Positions 13,901-23,358 of a stretch of 64,000 bases of DNA are shown in pieces. Position numbers and translations under genes: made by a program. The notes under the pieces are model-generated. The model saw only the letters and a list, made by a program, of their open reading frames with translations, was not told where the DNA came from and did not search any database. This stretch comes from Mesodorylaimus sp. YZB2_4 (lineage: Eukaryota > Nematoda > Enoplea > Dorylaimida > Dorylaimidae): NCBI GenBank assembly GCA_030248295.1, contig JASANH010001455.1, positions 62,001 to 126,000 on the forward strand, given 5' to 3'. The stretch's first letter is position 1. Each line of letters opens with the position of its first letter.

Positions 13901-13922
13901 GGCCATTTTGAAAAGGGGCCAT
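7968..13922 (-). CDS. IL-17-receptor-like single-pass protein with SEFIR domain
   Basis: Two exons (minus): 12710-13922 and 7968-8989, phase 1 to phase 1 (CAA A|GT...AG|AT GGT), 744 residues. The N-terminus has a hydrophobic signal-like segment (IRFVFAFICYSISSV, about residues 21-35). The ectodomain is Cys-rich with many N-x-S/T sites. A membrane span follows at about 372-393 (VVGVILAFLIIAISIMAY), then a basic stop-transfer KWKAVKRKRR. Exon 2 begins with the SEFIR domain: RPVLLILYTNDFAQHRRCVCELATYL, then CDVIFDEWVFSSGG and ADYFLIIFSSGAKETVF. Known: SEFIR domains of IL-17 receptors pair with Act1-like adaptors in innate immune signalling. Inferred: an invertebrate IL-17R homologue; the ectodomain is too diverged to assign a subtype. 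The 3720 bp intron holds fold-back repeats at about 9439-9908 and 11822-12296. Confidence 0.88.
9439..9908. repeat. Fold-back (inverted repeat) element in receptor intron
   Basis: Arms of about 195 nt at 9439-9633 and 9712-9908 are inverted copies of one another. Shared blocks include GAGATATTGAAGAAAACTC, GTGCCTGCAGTACGCA, TGAATTTCCCGCCCGCGTG and GAATCGCCAGT. The loop is about 78 nt. The arms have clearly diverged, which suggests an old MITE-like insertion. Confidence 0.75.
11822..12296. repeat. Second fold-back repeat in receptor intron
   Basis: The block CAGGGTTCAT...GGAAAACCAGAGAAAATGGG...TTTTGG..CAAAATC.GGGAAA at about 11826-11915 recurs in reverse complement at about 12190-12296. A related CAGGG/GGAAAACCCTGAAA motif also appears at bases 1-110, so this is a dispersed family. 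A run of about 14 G lies just downstream (12358-12371). Confidence 0.6.
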
Positions 13923-15234
13923 TGGTTATAGTGGGAGAAATTAAGTTTTCCTAAAACATGTAACTGCGTCTAGGCTACGGCATGAGACGAGGCAAATGTG
14001 CCAGGCTGGCAAAGTAACGGTAGGCCTGTGTAAACGTTGAGAATGTCTCAGGTTTCAAAGTATGCAAGCCGATCCCCGTACGTAGGCCAACAAATCCAAG
14101 TTCAAACTTACCCGGATCGCTCAAGCGCAGTTTAAATCATTCATCGAGACCCTGTTTTTTCGCTGATTTTTGCAGCACAAGTAAATACAAGAGGCTTCAT
14201 GTGTGGAGCAGGTCAAAGGACTGGTTGCCAGCCAGCAAAATGAAAGTGAAAATGGCAGTGCGAGTGCGCGCTTTCGCAAACTGATGCTGGCTAAATGCCA
14301 CAAAGTAGCTATGTATCTCTTTATGACAATTGGCGGTAAATTCAAATTTATAAATGGTCTTCTCATGATTTACTTGACCGCATGTGCTTGGTGTTCTTTT
14401 CACGCATATGATATGGACCCCTGGGGGTGCTTTCAGCGAGAGATACATATCTGACGTCTGATCTGATCTCTCACTGTTCTGATCTGCATGTCTCACTTGT
14501 CCATTCTAGTATGATGGGTGTGATATGGCTTGGTTTGAGAGCCTCTAGGGGTTTATCTAGGGGTCGAGGAGGCGCCAGTTTCTATGGATCAAAGTGGGGG
14601 TTCAAAAAAAGGAAAAATGTGCGAACAACAGAACTGGCGACAAATTCAAATACGAATGCTTGGTCACATGGGTCTCGTACAAGATGCCAACATGAGGAAG
14701 TGACTCAGAGATGTGTCGGGTGCACTAGTGTCACTGGAGGTAAGGTCGATTCGACTTTCAAAGGTCACTTTGAAGGTCGAATCCGGAACGGTCGGGGGCG
14801 CTGTCCAAGCCAATGTGGATCGTTACGTGGACGAAAAGGTAGAGGTAGATCTTGTTGATTTTTGGAAAAAAGATGTGGCCCAGTGAGGTCTCAAGGATCA
14901 AATGTTGCGTCTGCCGGTCGATCGGAGACGTATTCGAGGGGGTTTGCTCTGATAGTGACGGACCGCGTTTTGGTGAAGATCGATGATAAGTGGGTCCGAC
15001 TTGCATCGATTGGGGCGCTATCGGGTTTCAGTGTCGCCTCCATTTCTGCTCACAGTGACAGGAGGAGGGGTGACGCCCAGGGATGTCCTGTAGGTGGCCA
15101 CACATTTTCGCAGTTTACGATCGGAGCAAGACAAGCGAGAAAAGTCCACACGCACCTGCATTCTCCGAGCACAGGTCAGACAGCATCTCACGCGATCAGT
15201 GGCAAGAACGAACATCACAGGCGCCATCTCTTCG
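13923..15234. other. Intergenic between receptor and Cys-rich gene
   Basis: Contains receptor 5' flanking sequence and a plus-strand run of overlapping ORFs (14203-15474) without domain, signal peptide or splice pattern. I see no supportable gene here. Confidence 0.4.
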
Positions 15235-15954
15235 TCAGCAGTTCTCCTTGGCCGGGACTGGATTGTTCGGGCCGACGGTCTCGTTGATCTTCACGCAGGT
15301 GCCCAGGACGCAGTACCAGTCGGGCTCGCTGGCCTTGCACTTGATCCCGTCCGGTATCTCATCAGGTTTCGACGACCCGCATTTGTACGACGTGCAGTCC
15401 CCGTCGACGTCCAGACTGCAACCGTCGCCGCGCACGCACTCGCCGCATTTCCACACTCGGAATGGCAGGCCTGAAAAACCAAAAGTCAGAAATCGAAAAC
15501 AGGCAGCCACTTCGCGCTCACCTTCGCACACGCCCATCGCCGTTCGATCGTCTCCGACTTTGCATCGCAGGTGCTGCACCCAGATGACCGCGTCCACGTT
15601 GTTCCCGCACGACGTCTTCCCACTCATGCATCGCTGACGATCTCCGAGCTGTTGTTTCATGCGCTTCATTGCAGCCATGTTTCCTTCCCAGCAGTCGATC
15701 ATCTCGTCGCAGTTGTCCTCCCACTCGCTCGTCTCGTTCCACTTCCCGACTTGGCCAGTGAACGCCTTGGCGCACTTGTCGTTGGTGCACACGCCCAGCC
15801 GCCCATCGTCCATCACGCACAGCAGACCAGTGCCGTTGGCGGGGGTCCTGGTTTCAGTCTTGGATTGGTCGTTGAATTGGTAGTATGTCGACTCATCCGT
15901 TTCCATCTGGTCCACTTTGTACGAGTAGCGAACGCACTTTCCTGTCGTGCACAC
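15235..15954 (-). CDS. Cys-rich secreted-type protein, 5' part missing
   Basis: Two exons (minus): 15522-15954 (open at its 5' end) and 15235-15470. They are joined by a 51 nt intron with donor GAAG|GTGAGC and acceptor TTTTTCAG. Because the intron is a multiple of three without a stop, a naive ORF reads straight through it. The product is rich in cysteine with short C-x-x-x-x-C units (GVCTNDKC, YCVLGTC, WKCGECVRGDGC) and an N-glycosylation site (WNETS). It ends ...AKENC-stop. No start codon or signal peptide is visible, because upstream coding sequence enters the A/C-only tract at about 15960. I do not recognise the family; spacing of this kind is common in secreted, often venom- or saliva-like, arthropod proteins, but that is only an analogy. 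Confidence 0.7.
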   Translation of the reverse strand: MCTTGKCVRYSYKVDQMETDESTYYQFNDQSKTETRTPANGTGLLCVMDDGRLGVCTNDKCAKAFTGQVGKWNETSEWEDNCDEMIDCWEGNMAAMKRMKQQLGDRQRCMSGKTSCGNNVDAVIWVQHLRCKVGDDRTAMGVCEGEREVAACFRFLTFGFSGLPFRVWKCGECVRGDGCSLDVDGDCTSYKCGSSKPDEIPDGIKCKASEPDWYCVLGTCVKINETVGPNNPVPAKENC

Positions 15955-15959
15955 TCAGG

Positions 15960-16064
15960 AGGCGAGCCAACCCAGCACGAACGGCCACCCCAACCCCCAA
16001 AACCACTCCACAACACACACCAACACCAACCCCCCAAACAAAAAAAACAACCCACCCACAAACA

Positions 16065-16097
<33 letters not shown>

Positions 16098-16238
16098 AAC
16101 CCCCAAAAAAAAAAAAAACAACAAAAAAAACCCCCCAAAAAAAAAAAAAAAAAAAAAAAAAAACCCCCCTTTAAACCAACACAACAACAAACAAAACACA
16201 CAACCCAACAACCCAAACAACAAAAAACAACCCCTCTT
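15960..16238. repeat. A/C-only low-complexity tract (probable assembly artefact)
   Basis: For about 275 bases the plus strand is nearly all A and C, with long A runs separated by C runs. Only a few G occur at its left edge and three T near 16170. The composition starts abruptly in the coding region of the Cys-rich gene and returns abruptly to normal at about 16236. On the complementary strand the tract is only G and T. Confidence 0.75.
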
Positions 16239-17254
16239 ATAAAAGTCTACTATAAAGAGGGACTACTTCCGAAAGCTTACCCTCCCCCCCCGCGTATCTC
16301 ACATTGTGCTCATTGTCACACAGGGCTTTCTGCAGAAGTAGTCCCACGGACTCTGAACGACTGCACCACACAGCAGATCCTGTAGACCCCCTCATACTCA
16401 TAGTTTACTCGTACCTAAACGCGAATGCGTATTTTTTAGGATCCGTTTTGAATGACCTGAGAAATCTGACCTCATTCTGGCATTAGCTTATGCAGCAAAG
16501 ACACAGTCATGCACGCGCTTCGGAGTGGGCACATTGCATTTCTGCATTGCCTGATCCCTCGCGCCCACTCCTCTACTGCGTACGAGTACAGTACATAGTG
16601 CGGGCTCTGTGATGTGTTATCTCGTCGACAGCCATTTTTTGCATGGTGTTCAAATTTCAGCTAGTCTTTACTCTGCATGTTCAGCGCACTTGAAGGCACT
16701 CTGCGCTGCTGCCTCCGAGCGTGAAAAGGACTAGTAAAACACTTTGTAAAAAAGTTTCTAGCCGGGTAGTTGAGCAGGGCGGTTTATGTAAGCTGAAGGA
16801 ATGGAGGCGAAGAGCCTTGTGCTACTGTTACTCAAGACCGCCCGCTTGGGTGTCGAAATGGGCTAGGAGTAGGACGTATGCATAACAAGCCTCAACAGTT
16901 GTTCACATGGCTTAGTCCCTAGCCTCTGCTTCCAACCTACATTGCCAGGTATCGAAGCTGCGTCAGAAGGAGGTCTGAGGGATTAAAATAGCGCCTGAAC
17001 GCAAGAACCTCCGACACACGTCGACGAGGAGGAGTATAGGCGAACTTGGCCTCGGTCTCACATATCGTTCTCTCTCGACGAGCTAGGCCAGACACCTCTC
17101 TAAGCACCTTGCTAATCCGTGGTCATATCATCACTGCTACAAATAAGTCTAGTCCCTGGATTTCTCTGACTTACCATCGCTTATAGAGGTAAGTCAGGTA
17201 TTTGCAGTGATACTTGTTTTCCAACAAGATTAGACTGTCTTGCAGACCGGCATC
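16239..17254. other. 5' flank of the Gln-rich gene
   Basis: No gene recognised. The sequence TGTCTTGCAG immediately before ACCGGCATCATG at 17241-17257 looks like a splice acceptor, so a non-coding first exon may lie in this stretch. Confidence 0.4.
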
Positions 17255-20242
17255 ATGAGTGAAGTGGCAGTCGAGCCAGCGGCCAATGGACTGGCAGCCG
17301 CAACGGAAGCACCAGTTCAAGATGGTCAGCCGGTGCCCACTCAGGAAGCACCTCCGCAACAAATCCCAGCACCAGCACCGACCAAGGCTACGACGAAGAA
17401 GCCTGCGGAGGAGGAAGAAGAGGAAGAGGAGGATGAGGAAGTCGTTATCAAACCCAATCTTCATCAGAAAAGTGGTGGTGTGCGATTTGTACCTCAAGAA
17501 GGTGGAGAATTCAAACCAGCGGGTCCTCCAACTATGCAAATTTTGGGTTCTTCTCGAATGGAACATCATCAAGCTGCATCGAGGAAAACGCAAACGAGGA
17601 CCGAAATCACGCACGGCGAGCACGGACCTGTTGAACATGTGCAGACGGAAAGTCAAGAAAGTCAGAAAGCTTCAGGAGCGGTGCAGGTTACCAAAGGCGA
17701 GGAAGCGGGTCATCAAGAAGTGGCAACGAGTCAACCTCAAACACAGCCGAGTCAACAACCAGAACCTGTGCAACAAATTACAATCGTGCAGCAACAGATT
17801 GCTCCTGGCCCACAACCAGATCAACAAGCAGTCTCATTCCAAAGCTCGCACACTCACACAACCAGTTCCCAGAAGACGGTGCAAGAATCGGAGACAAAAC
17901 AAGAAACGGGCCCAGTTCAGATCCAAGTTATTACCCGAAGTGAGCCTGGTGCACCCACTGTCCAGATCCAGCACACGTCCAGCCAACACACGACTGAACA
18001 AACCAGTCAACAGCAGCCGCAGATCGTGCGTCAAGTGATCCAGCAGCAACAGGCCCAACCGGAACATCAAGGCCAGCCGCAGTTGGAGCAACATCTCCAG
18101 CACCACCAAGAACAGCACCACTATCATCACAAGGTGACCAGCACGTCACAGTCGACTGAAACGAGCACGGCCCCACAACCACAACCACAGCAGGAGCACA
18201 AGGAACAGCATCACACGGCGCAACATATTCACCTGGGTATTTCTCCTCAGCCACAGTTACAACCACAGCAACCTTATACACAAACGTTTATTCACACCCA
18301 TCACGAGACCCACACTAGCCAACAACATCAGCAACCACAGCGATCGCCACCACATCGACAAGTAGTGCTGCAACCTGCGCAGCCTCAGCCGACTGAAAAG
18401 CAATCGTTGCCCGTCCAGTTTCAACGTGTCCAGCTTCACGAGGAGCCGAGCCAACAGCAGCAACAGGTGGTACAACAACAGAGTCATCAGCATATCCAAC
18501 TGCAACAGCAGACTCAGCAGCAACAGCAACAACAACAGATCAATTACCAGCAGCAGCAGCACCTGCATCAGCAGCAGCAGCGTCAGCAGATACAGTACCA
18601 ACAGCAGGTCCAACCACAACAGCCGCAGCCGCAGCAAATTCAGTATCAGCAACAGCAACAGCAGGTCCATTACCAACAGACCCAGCAACAGCAAGTGCAA
18701 CCCGGCCAGCAGCAGTACCCGCAACAACACCAACAACAATCGCAGCTACAGCAGTACAGGCAAGAACAAAGACAATATCAACAGAAGATCACCACTCGCA
18801 CCGAGTCCCACTCTACCACCGCGGAGCGACCAGGTCCTGAGCCACTCGCCAAGCCAACTCCTTTGAAGCAAGTAGTATTAGCTCCAGGCCAGCAGCAGGA
18901 AGAAGAAGAACCGCATCTCAATGTTGGCCAGTTGATCCAACAGCACCAGCACTTTCAACAGCAGCAACAGCAGTATTACCCGAACCCCCAACTATCTCCG
19001 CAGCACCCACAGCAGCCAGTGCCGACACAACCCCAGCAGCAAACATCGCAACTGCAGGTGCAACTGCAACAGCAGCAACAGCACCAGGTGCAGCATCAAC
19101 AAGTGCAGCAGCAGCAGCAATACAGGCAAGAACAGAGGACAGCCACCCAGTCCCACTCTGTCACAGCGGATCAGCAGTACGGCCAGCAGACAGCTCCAGC
19201 ACCCGCTCCCAAACAAGTGGCGCCAGTGCAACCCGAAACGGGCAACGTGGCTCAGCTGACCCAACAGCGCCTGCAGAGTTCATCGAAGCGTCAGGAACTG
19301 CAGGAATCCTACAAGCTAACCACCAAGATCGCTGGCGACGAGGCCTGGATCAAAGAAGAGAGGGCTACATCAGGTTATGTCAGAGCCACACCTTGGAGTG
19401 GACGACCAGTCGCTGGCCGTCAGAAGCAATGGCCGCCACCTGAACAGGAGAAAGTCTATGTGCCATACAAATCGCCCGTCATTGAAACACCTCCCAGGAG
19501 GTTTTCCGAAATACCATCGTTCCCACCAGCTGGTTACCCACGTTATCAACGACAGCCCAGTGCACCTGCACCTCAACAAGTATATTACCAGCCAGCACCG
19601 GCCGAACAGCAAGACGTACACTGGCAGCAGAGTCAGCCCCAACCGCAGTGGCAACCTGCGCAACCCCAACCTCATCTTCAACCACAACCCCAATTCTCGC
19701 CGATCCAGCCAGCCGTTCAAACCCAAGTGTACACACCCAAACAACTGTCCCCCTCCGCCCAACAAACCTCAGCACAGCCGCTGGCCAGCCCCCAAGCCAA
19801 CTACAACTATCAGCAGCAGCAAATTAGACCCCAGCCCTACCAGGGGGAGCCGTATCAATACGCACCCCCTGAGCACCAGTACCAGCCACCAGTCGCACCC
19901 AAACCGTGGGCCCCCCAAAGCCCCCACCACGTCGAGGCGCCTCATCCGCATGGCCAAGGTCAATACGATCAACAATTGCAACAGTATTTCAGCCAGCATC
20001 CACCCCAAGACTGGATCGAGCAGCACTCGCATTTGCCAGGAGTGACCCCCGAGAACTGGACAACCACCACCTACCAACTGCCAGGCGGCGGCACCAGCAT
20101 CGTCCAGGAACAACAGTTCCACGACCAGGGCATCGACCCCTCCACAGGTCGCCCCTACACGAGGGACGTGCACGCTCAACGCTCCTACACAAGCAGCGGG
20201 CCCAACGTGAGCCAGACCTGGGACCAGCCCCAGTACCACTGA
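17255..20242 (+). CDS. Large Gln/Pro-rich low-complexity protein, 995 aa
   Basis: One uninterrupted reading frame of 996 codons, starting at ATG 17255 (MSEVAVEPA). Layout: an acidic N-terminus (poly-Glu near residues 55-65), a short ordered-looking stretch (KPNLHQKSGGVRFVPQEGG), then about 600 residues dominated by Gln with His, Pro and Thr/Ser repeats. A distinct C-terminal part has WIKEERATSGYVRATPWSGR, KQWPPPEQEKVYVPYKSPV and DPSTGRPYTRDVHAQRSY. The Gln tracts mix CAG and CAA, which argues against a simple recent triplet expansion. There is no signal peptide, membrane span or known domain. A polyadenylation signal AATAAA lies at about 20530. The family is not recognised; the aromatic/proline motifs could be cytoskeletal or sarcomeric ligands, but this is speculation. 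It is tail-to-tail with ATG9. Confidence 0.85.
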   Translation: MSEVAVEPAANGLAAATEAPVQDGQPVPTQEAPPQQIPAPAPTKATTKKPAEEEEEEEEDEEVVIKPNLHQKSGGVRFVPQEGGEFKPAGPPTMQILGSSRMEHHQAASRKTQTRTEITHGEHGPVEHVQTESQESQKASGAVQVTKGEEAGHQEVATSQPQTQPSQQPEPVQQITIVQQQIAPGPQPDQQAVSFQSSHTHTTSSQKTVQESETKQETGPVQIQVITRSEPGAPTVQIQHTSSQHTTEQTSQQQPQIVRQVIQQQQAQPEHQGQPQLEQHLQHHQEQHHYHHKVTSTSQSTETSTAPQPQPQQEHKEQHHTAQHIHLGISPQPQLQPQQPYTQTFIHTHHETHTSQQHQQPQRSPPHRQVVLQPAQPQPTEKQSLPVQFQRVQLHEEPSQQQQQVVQQQSHQHIQLQQQTQQQQQQQQINYQQQQHLHQQQQRQQIQYQQQVQPQQPQPQQIQYQQQQQQVHYQQTQQQQVQPGQQQYPQQHQQQSQLQQYRQEQRQYQQKITTRTESHSTTAERPGPEPLAKPTPLKQVVLAPGQQQEEEEPHLNVGQLIQQHQHFQQQQQQYYPNPQLSPQHPQQPVPTQPQQQTSQLQVQLQQQQQHQVQHQQVQQQQQYRQEQRTATQSHSVTADQQYGQQTAPAPAPKQVAPVQPETGNVAQLTQQRLQSSSKRQELQESYKLTTKIAGDEAWIKEERATSGYVRATPWSGRPVAGRQKQWPPPEQEKVYVPYKSPVIETPPRRFSEIPSFPPAGYPRYQRQPSAPAPQQVYYQPAPAEQQDVHWQQSQPQPQWQPAQPQPHLQPQPQFSPIQPAVQTQVYTPKQLSPSAQQTSAQPLASPQANYNYQQQQIRPQPYQGEPYQYAPPEHQYQPPVAPKPWAPQSPHHVEAPHPHGQGQYDQQLQQYFSQHPPQDWIEQHSHLPGVTPENWTTTTYQLPGGGTSIVQEQQFHDQGIDPSTGRPYTRDVHAQRSYTSSGPNVSQTWDQPQYH

Positions 20243-20633
20243 GCTACCCCACTCAGCCTATTTATTGCTTGCTTAGCTTAGCTTAGGGCCCATGTGCGCC
20301 ACGCATGCCAGTGTCCTTATTGCATACGCCCCTTCCTCTGCTGGTACCCGTCCTAGTGCCAGGCACTACTCGGGCGACCCGCTATGTGTATTGATAAGAT
20401 AAGACTAGACTGACTTGACTTCTCGCCAGTGTTTACCCACATCATTCCACTGCAGCCCTTGCCCCGCACTGACGGGCGATGGTACAGGAAAGGTCAATTC
20501 TTGGCCGCTAACGGTCAAGACCCTGAATCTAATAAAGCAAAAGCCAATACACTTACAACTCACACAGTACACATACTAACATAAAATAAGCAGCCACAAG
20601 ACAACAGAGACCTAATTGTCATAGTCGCTAATA
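20243..20633. other. Shared 3' flank of Gln-rich gene and ATG9
   Basis: Only 391 bp separate the two stop codons. A plus-strand AATAAA lies at about 20530. A minus-strand AATAAA (plus TTTATT) lies at about 20260. If both are used, the two 3' UTRs overlap as antisense transcripts. Confidence 0.45.
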
Positions 20634-23358
20634 CTAGGTCGAATCAAAGCAGTGCGGTGCAGCCTCATCATCCTCCTGACTATGCAATCTCAAAATCTGC
20701 TGCGCCGGTCTCTCCTCCCGAGCATCTACATTTTCCAATGGTGGCACATTCCACAAATCCTCGCGTCCCCGACCACTCTCTTCCTCTTCCTCCTCATCGT
20801 CTTCGTGCGTGACTGCTCGAGCCAGCATGGCAGTCTCGTTCACAGCACCATAATTCCTGCCCGCCACTCGTCGTCTATGCAATTCGTGCATGTACAATGC
20901 ATGCATACTCATCTCGGCCGCCGTACTCTCAGCCAAGCCACTGAACACGGACGACGGCGTGGTCGGTTGGCCATTGTAATTCTGGGCAGCCGCAATGAAT
21001 CGACTCGACATCAACACGGACGACAAAGATGGCTGATGTTGTTGAGACAATCCAGCCGAATTCGAACTCGATCCAACCACGCCACTTCCCACTCCGATCG
21101 ATGCGTACAATGGTCCTTCCGACTTGCTCACTCCGCGTCCTTTCAATTCCGTTGCTCGCATTGGCATTGATGCGCCCGCGAACACGCTATGCACTCCGCC
21201 CAGTAGACCGAACGACGGCGGGACTCCCAATGAGCCCAGGCTTTGTAAAAGAGCATTATCAAATACGCCCGTCGCCTGATGCTCGCGTATGGTCTGCGCA
21301 TCTTTATGAATCTCCCGACGAAACGTGTGCAAGAACCGTTGAGCCAACCCAGTCCCGCCACGAGCCGGTTCCCATTCGGGATTCGTAATAGCGAAATGAA
21401 TTAAGGACATTTCCGTTTTCCCATAATCGGCTGCTACTCGAGCATCGTCCGGTTCCCTCGGGCCGCCCGAACTAGCCGCTTTCGGCGCCCCGCGAGCCTT
21501 CGTCGGTTGCCAATACGGATCGCCGTGTTTCTGCACATCCATTTGTGCAAACGAGCACACATCGCCCAAACCGGGTACTTCCACTGTAAATTTTCGAAAA
21601 AAATCAATAAATTCAGCCGAACGTGGTCGAAGCCAAAATAATAAAATAAATGGTGTCACAATCGGACTTAATAATTCTTCCACCAAAAATGTAGCTTTAT
21701 ATTGAAATAATTGACTGAATTCCGATCGAACTTGTTCCGTATGACCTTGACAACGCCAATGATCGGGCATATAATGCACTTGCGATAAAATACCGGACAT
21801 CATCATTTCCGGACACCACACTAGATTCTCGTCCGGAATGAAAACTTTGCATACGGCTATGACCAAACCTAAACCTGTGATGGCCGTCAAGACGTGTTCC
21901 ACCTGAAGAATAACATAAATTAGTGAACTACAATTTTTGAATCCGACTGACCCCACGTCCCCATAATTCCAAAGACCGACTCACTTGCAAGACATCTTCA
22001 TCGTAGACGCTCAAAATAACCAAAACGGCAAACAGAGCTCCGGCGAAAAAGGCTACATTTTTTGCCAAAACTTCTCCGATACTAGAAATGAACATGTCCA
22101 TATAATATTGGGCTGGTCGATAGGCTCGGCACAATCGTGCATCCAATTCGTGATCTAATTCGTTGAAATGACGAAAATAATATCTTCCATAAATTGACCA
22201 TCGTCGAGCGCCCAATGAACCCGGTTCACGTTTGATCAATTCGGCATAAAAGAAAAAACTATATAAAATTTGCCAAATAAAAATAATCGGCGATAAAATC
22301 AAATTAAAAATACCCAAATAAAGTAAAATGCGTCGTGTACGTTCAGTTAATTCTTGTCTTTTTTCTCGACGTTTATAATCAGCTTTTAAATGCCAATAAT
22401 TTTCCCACGCCGACCATGGACTGGCGAAAAAGAGTAATTCTAAATTTAATTTCAAAAAATTAGTAAAGAAAGTTAAACTGAAATGTTCGCCAATAAATGG
22501 GAGAGAAAATTTAGGTGGTAATAAACTTTTATTGACCATAGCGACTAAATAATTTTTTCTTCTTAAAATTCTTTGATAAATATCCAGTTCGGTCAATTCT
22601 CGTTTATGAATACATAATTGATGTTCGTGTTGGGCGTCGCGTAATCGTCGTTGAACTTCGTGCCAAGTTAAATTTTCTAATTCGGCATCGCGTATTTTTA
22701 ATACTTCTTCAAAAAATTGACGCATTTCCCAAGATTGAGTTGTTCGATAAACGACACGAACCAAACGATGAAACCAAAATGCCGCTGCTAATATTAGACA
22801 AATTATTAACCAACCGGGAAATCTTGAAGCGCAATCGGATCGAATAGCATCGGCTAGAGTTAATTTTCGAGGTGGTATTTGAGTAGGATCGAAATTTTTC
22901 GGGATAACTTCTTTGAATAAAATGCCATAATCGACGCATTCTAATAAAAACGAACTGAATGCCACCACGAAAACGAATTGAAATAATTCGAAACAATCCG
23001 ATAAAAGCATGCAAACGAAACCGTGTCGTTGATGATATTCATAAACCCGTGTGAAGAAATCGTCCAAATTATCAATATGTCTCCATCGACTAGCCGCAGC
23101 GATGGTCATCGATGAAGAGGATTGAGGATATTCATCAGTTTCTGCTGCTGATGTTCGTTTATTTTGATTCTTTTTTGTTCTTGAATTGTTCGATTCTGTT
23201 TCACCGATATTTACCAAAACATCGTCTGCATAAAATGTTGTTGGATGATGAGCTTCATTGGATTGTTGTCGAGTAATTAACGGCGATTGCGTAACTTCGG
23301 TCCGTTCCTCGTGGCCACCCGCAATTCCTGCGATCGGCTGATATCCAACACGAGGCAT
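20634..23358 (-). CDS. ATG9: Autophagy-related protein 9 (lipid scramblase)
   Basis: Two exons (minus): 21985-23358 and 20634-21902, with an 82 bp GT-AG intron in phase 0 (TTG CAA|GTGAGT...CAG|GTG GAA), 880 residues. ATG9 is the multispanning scramblase of vesicles that seed autophagosomes. Diagnostic core blocks are present: WRHIDNLDDFFTRVYEYHQRHG, RRKNYLVAMVNKSLLP, YGRYYFRHFNELDHEL, AKNVAFFAGALFAVL, YDEDVL, HYMPDHW, EFSQLFQYKATFLVEELLSP, FFRKFTVEVPGLGDVCSFAQ and LIHFAITNPEW. The start MPRVGYQPIAG is an in-frame ATG followed by a Ser/Thr-rich cytosolic tail. The C-terminal tail after about residue 650 is variable and ends with an acidic DDEEEEEES stretch. Length is near that of human ATG9A. 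The 5' end is divergent from PACS. Confidence 0.97.

Noticed and set aside
14427-15474. Plus-strand gene left of the Cys-rich gene
   Set aside because: Overlapping low-complexity ORFs, mostly antisense to the real exons, with no domain or splice logic.
15813-16385. Phe-rich and Lys/Pro/Thr-rich ORFs over the A/C tract
   Set aside because: They arise from homopolymer runs in probably artefactual sequence.
17259-20286. Ser/Asn/Arg-rich and Leu-rich ORFs overlapping the Gln-rich gene
   Set aside because: Frame and antisense shadows of CAR repeats; the 995-residue frame is longest and has a clean start and poly(A) signal.
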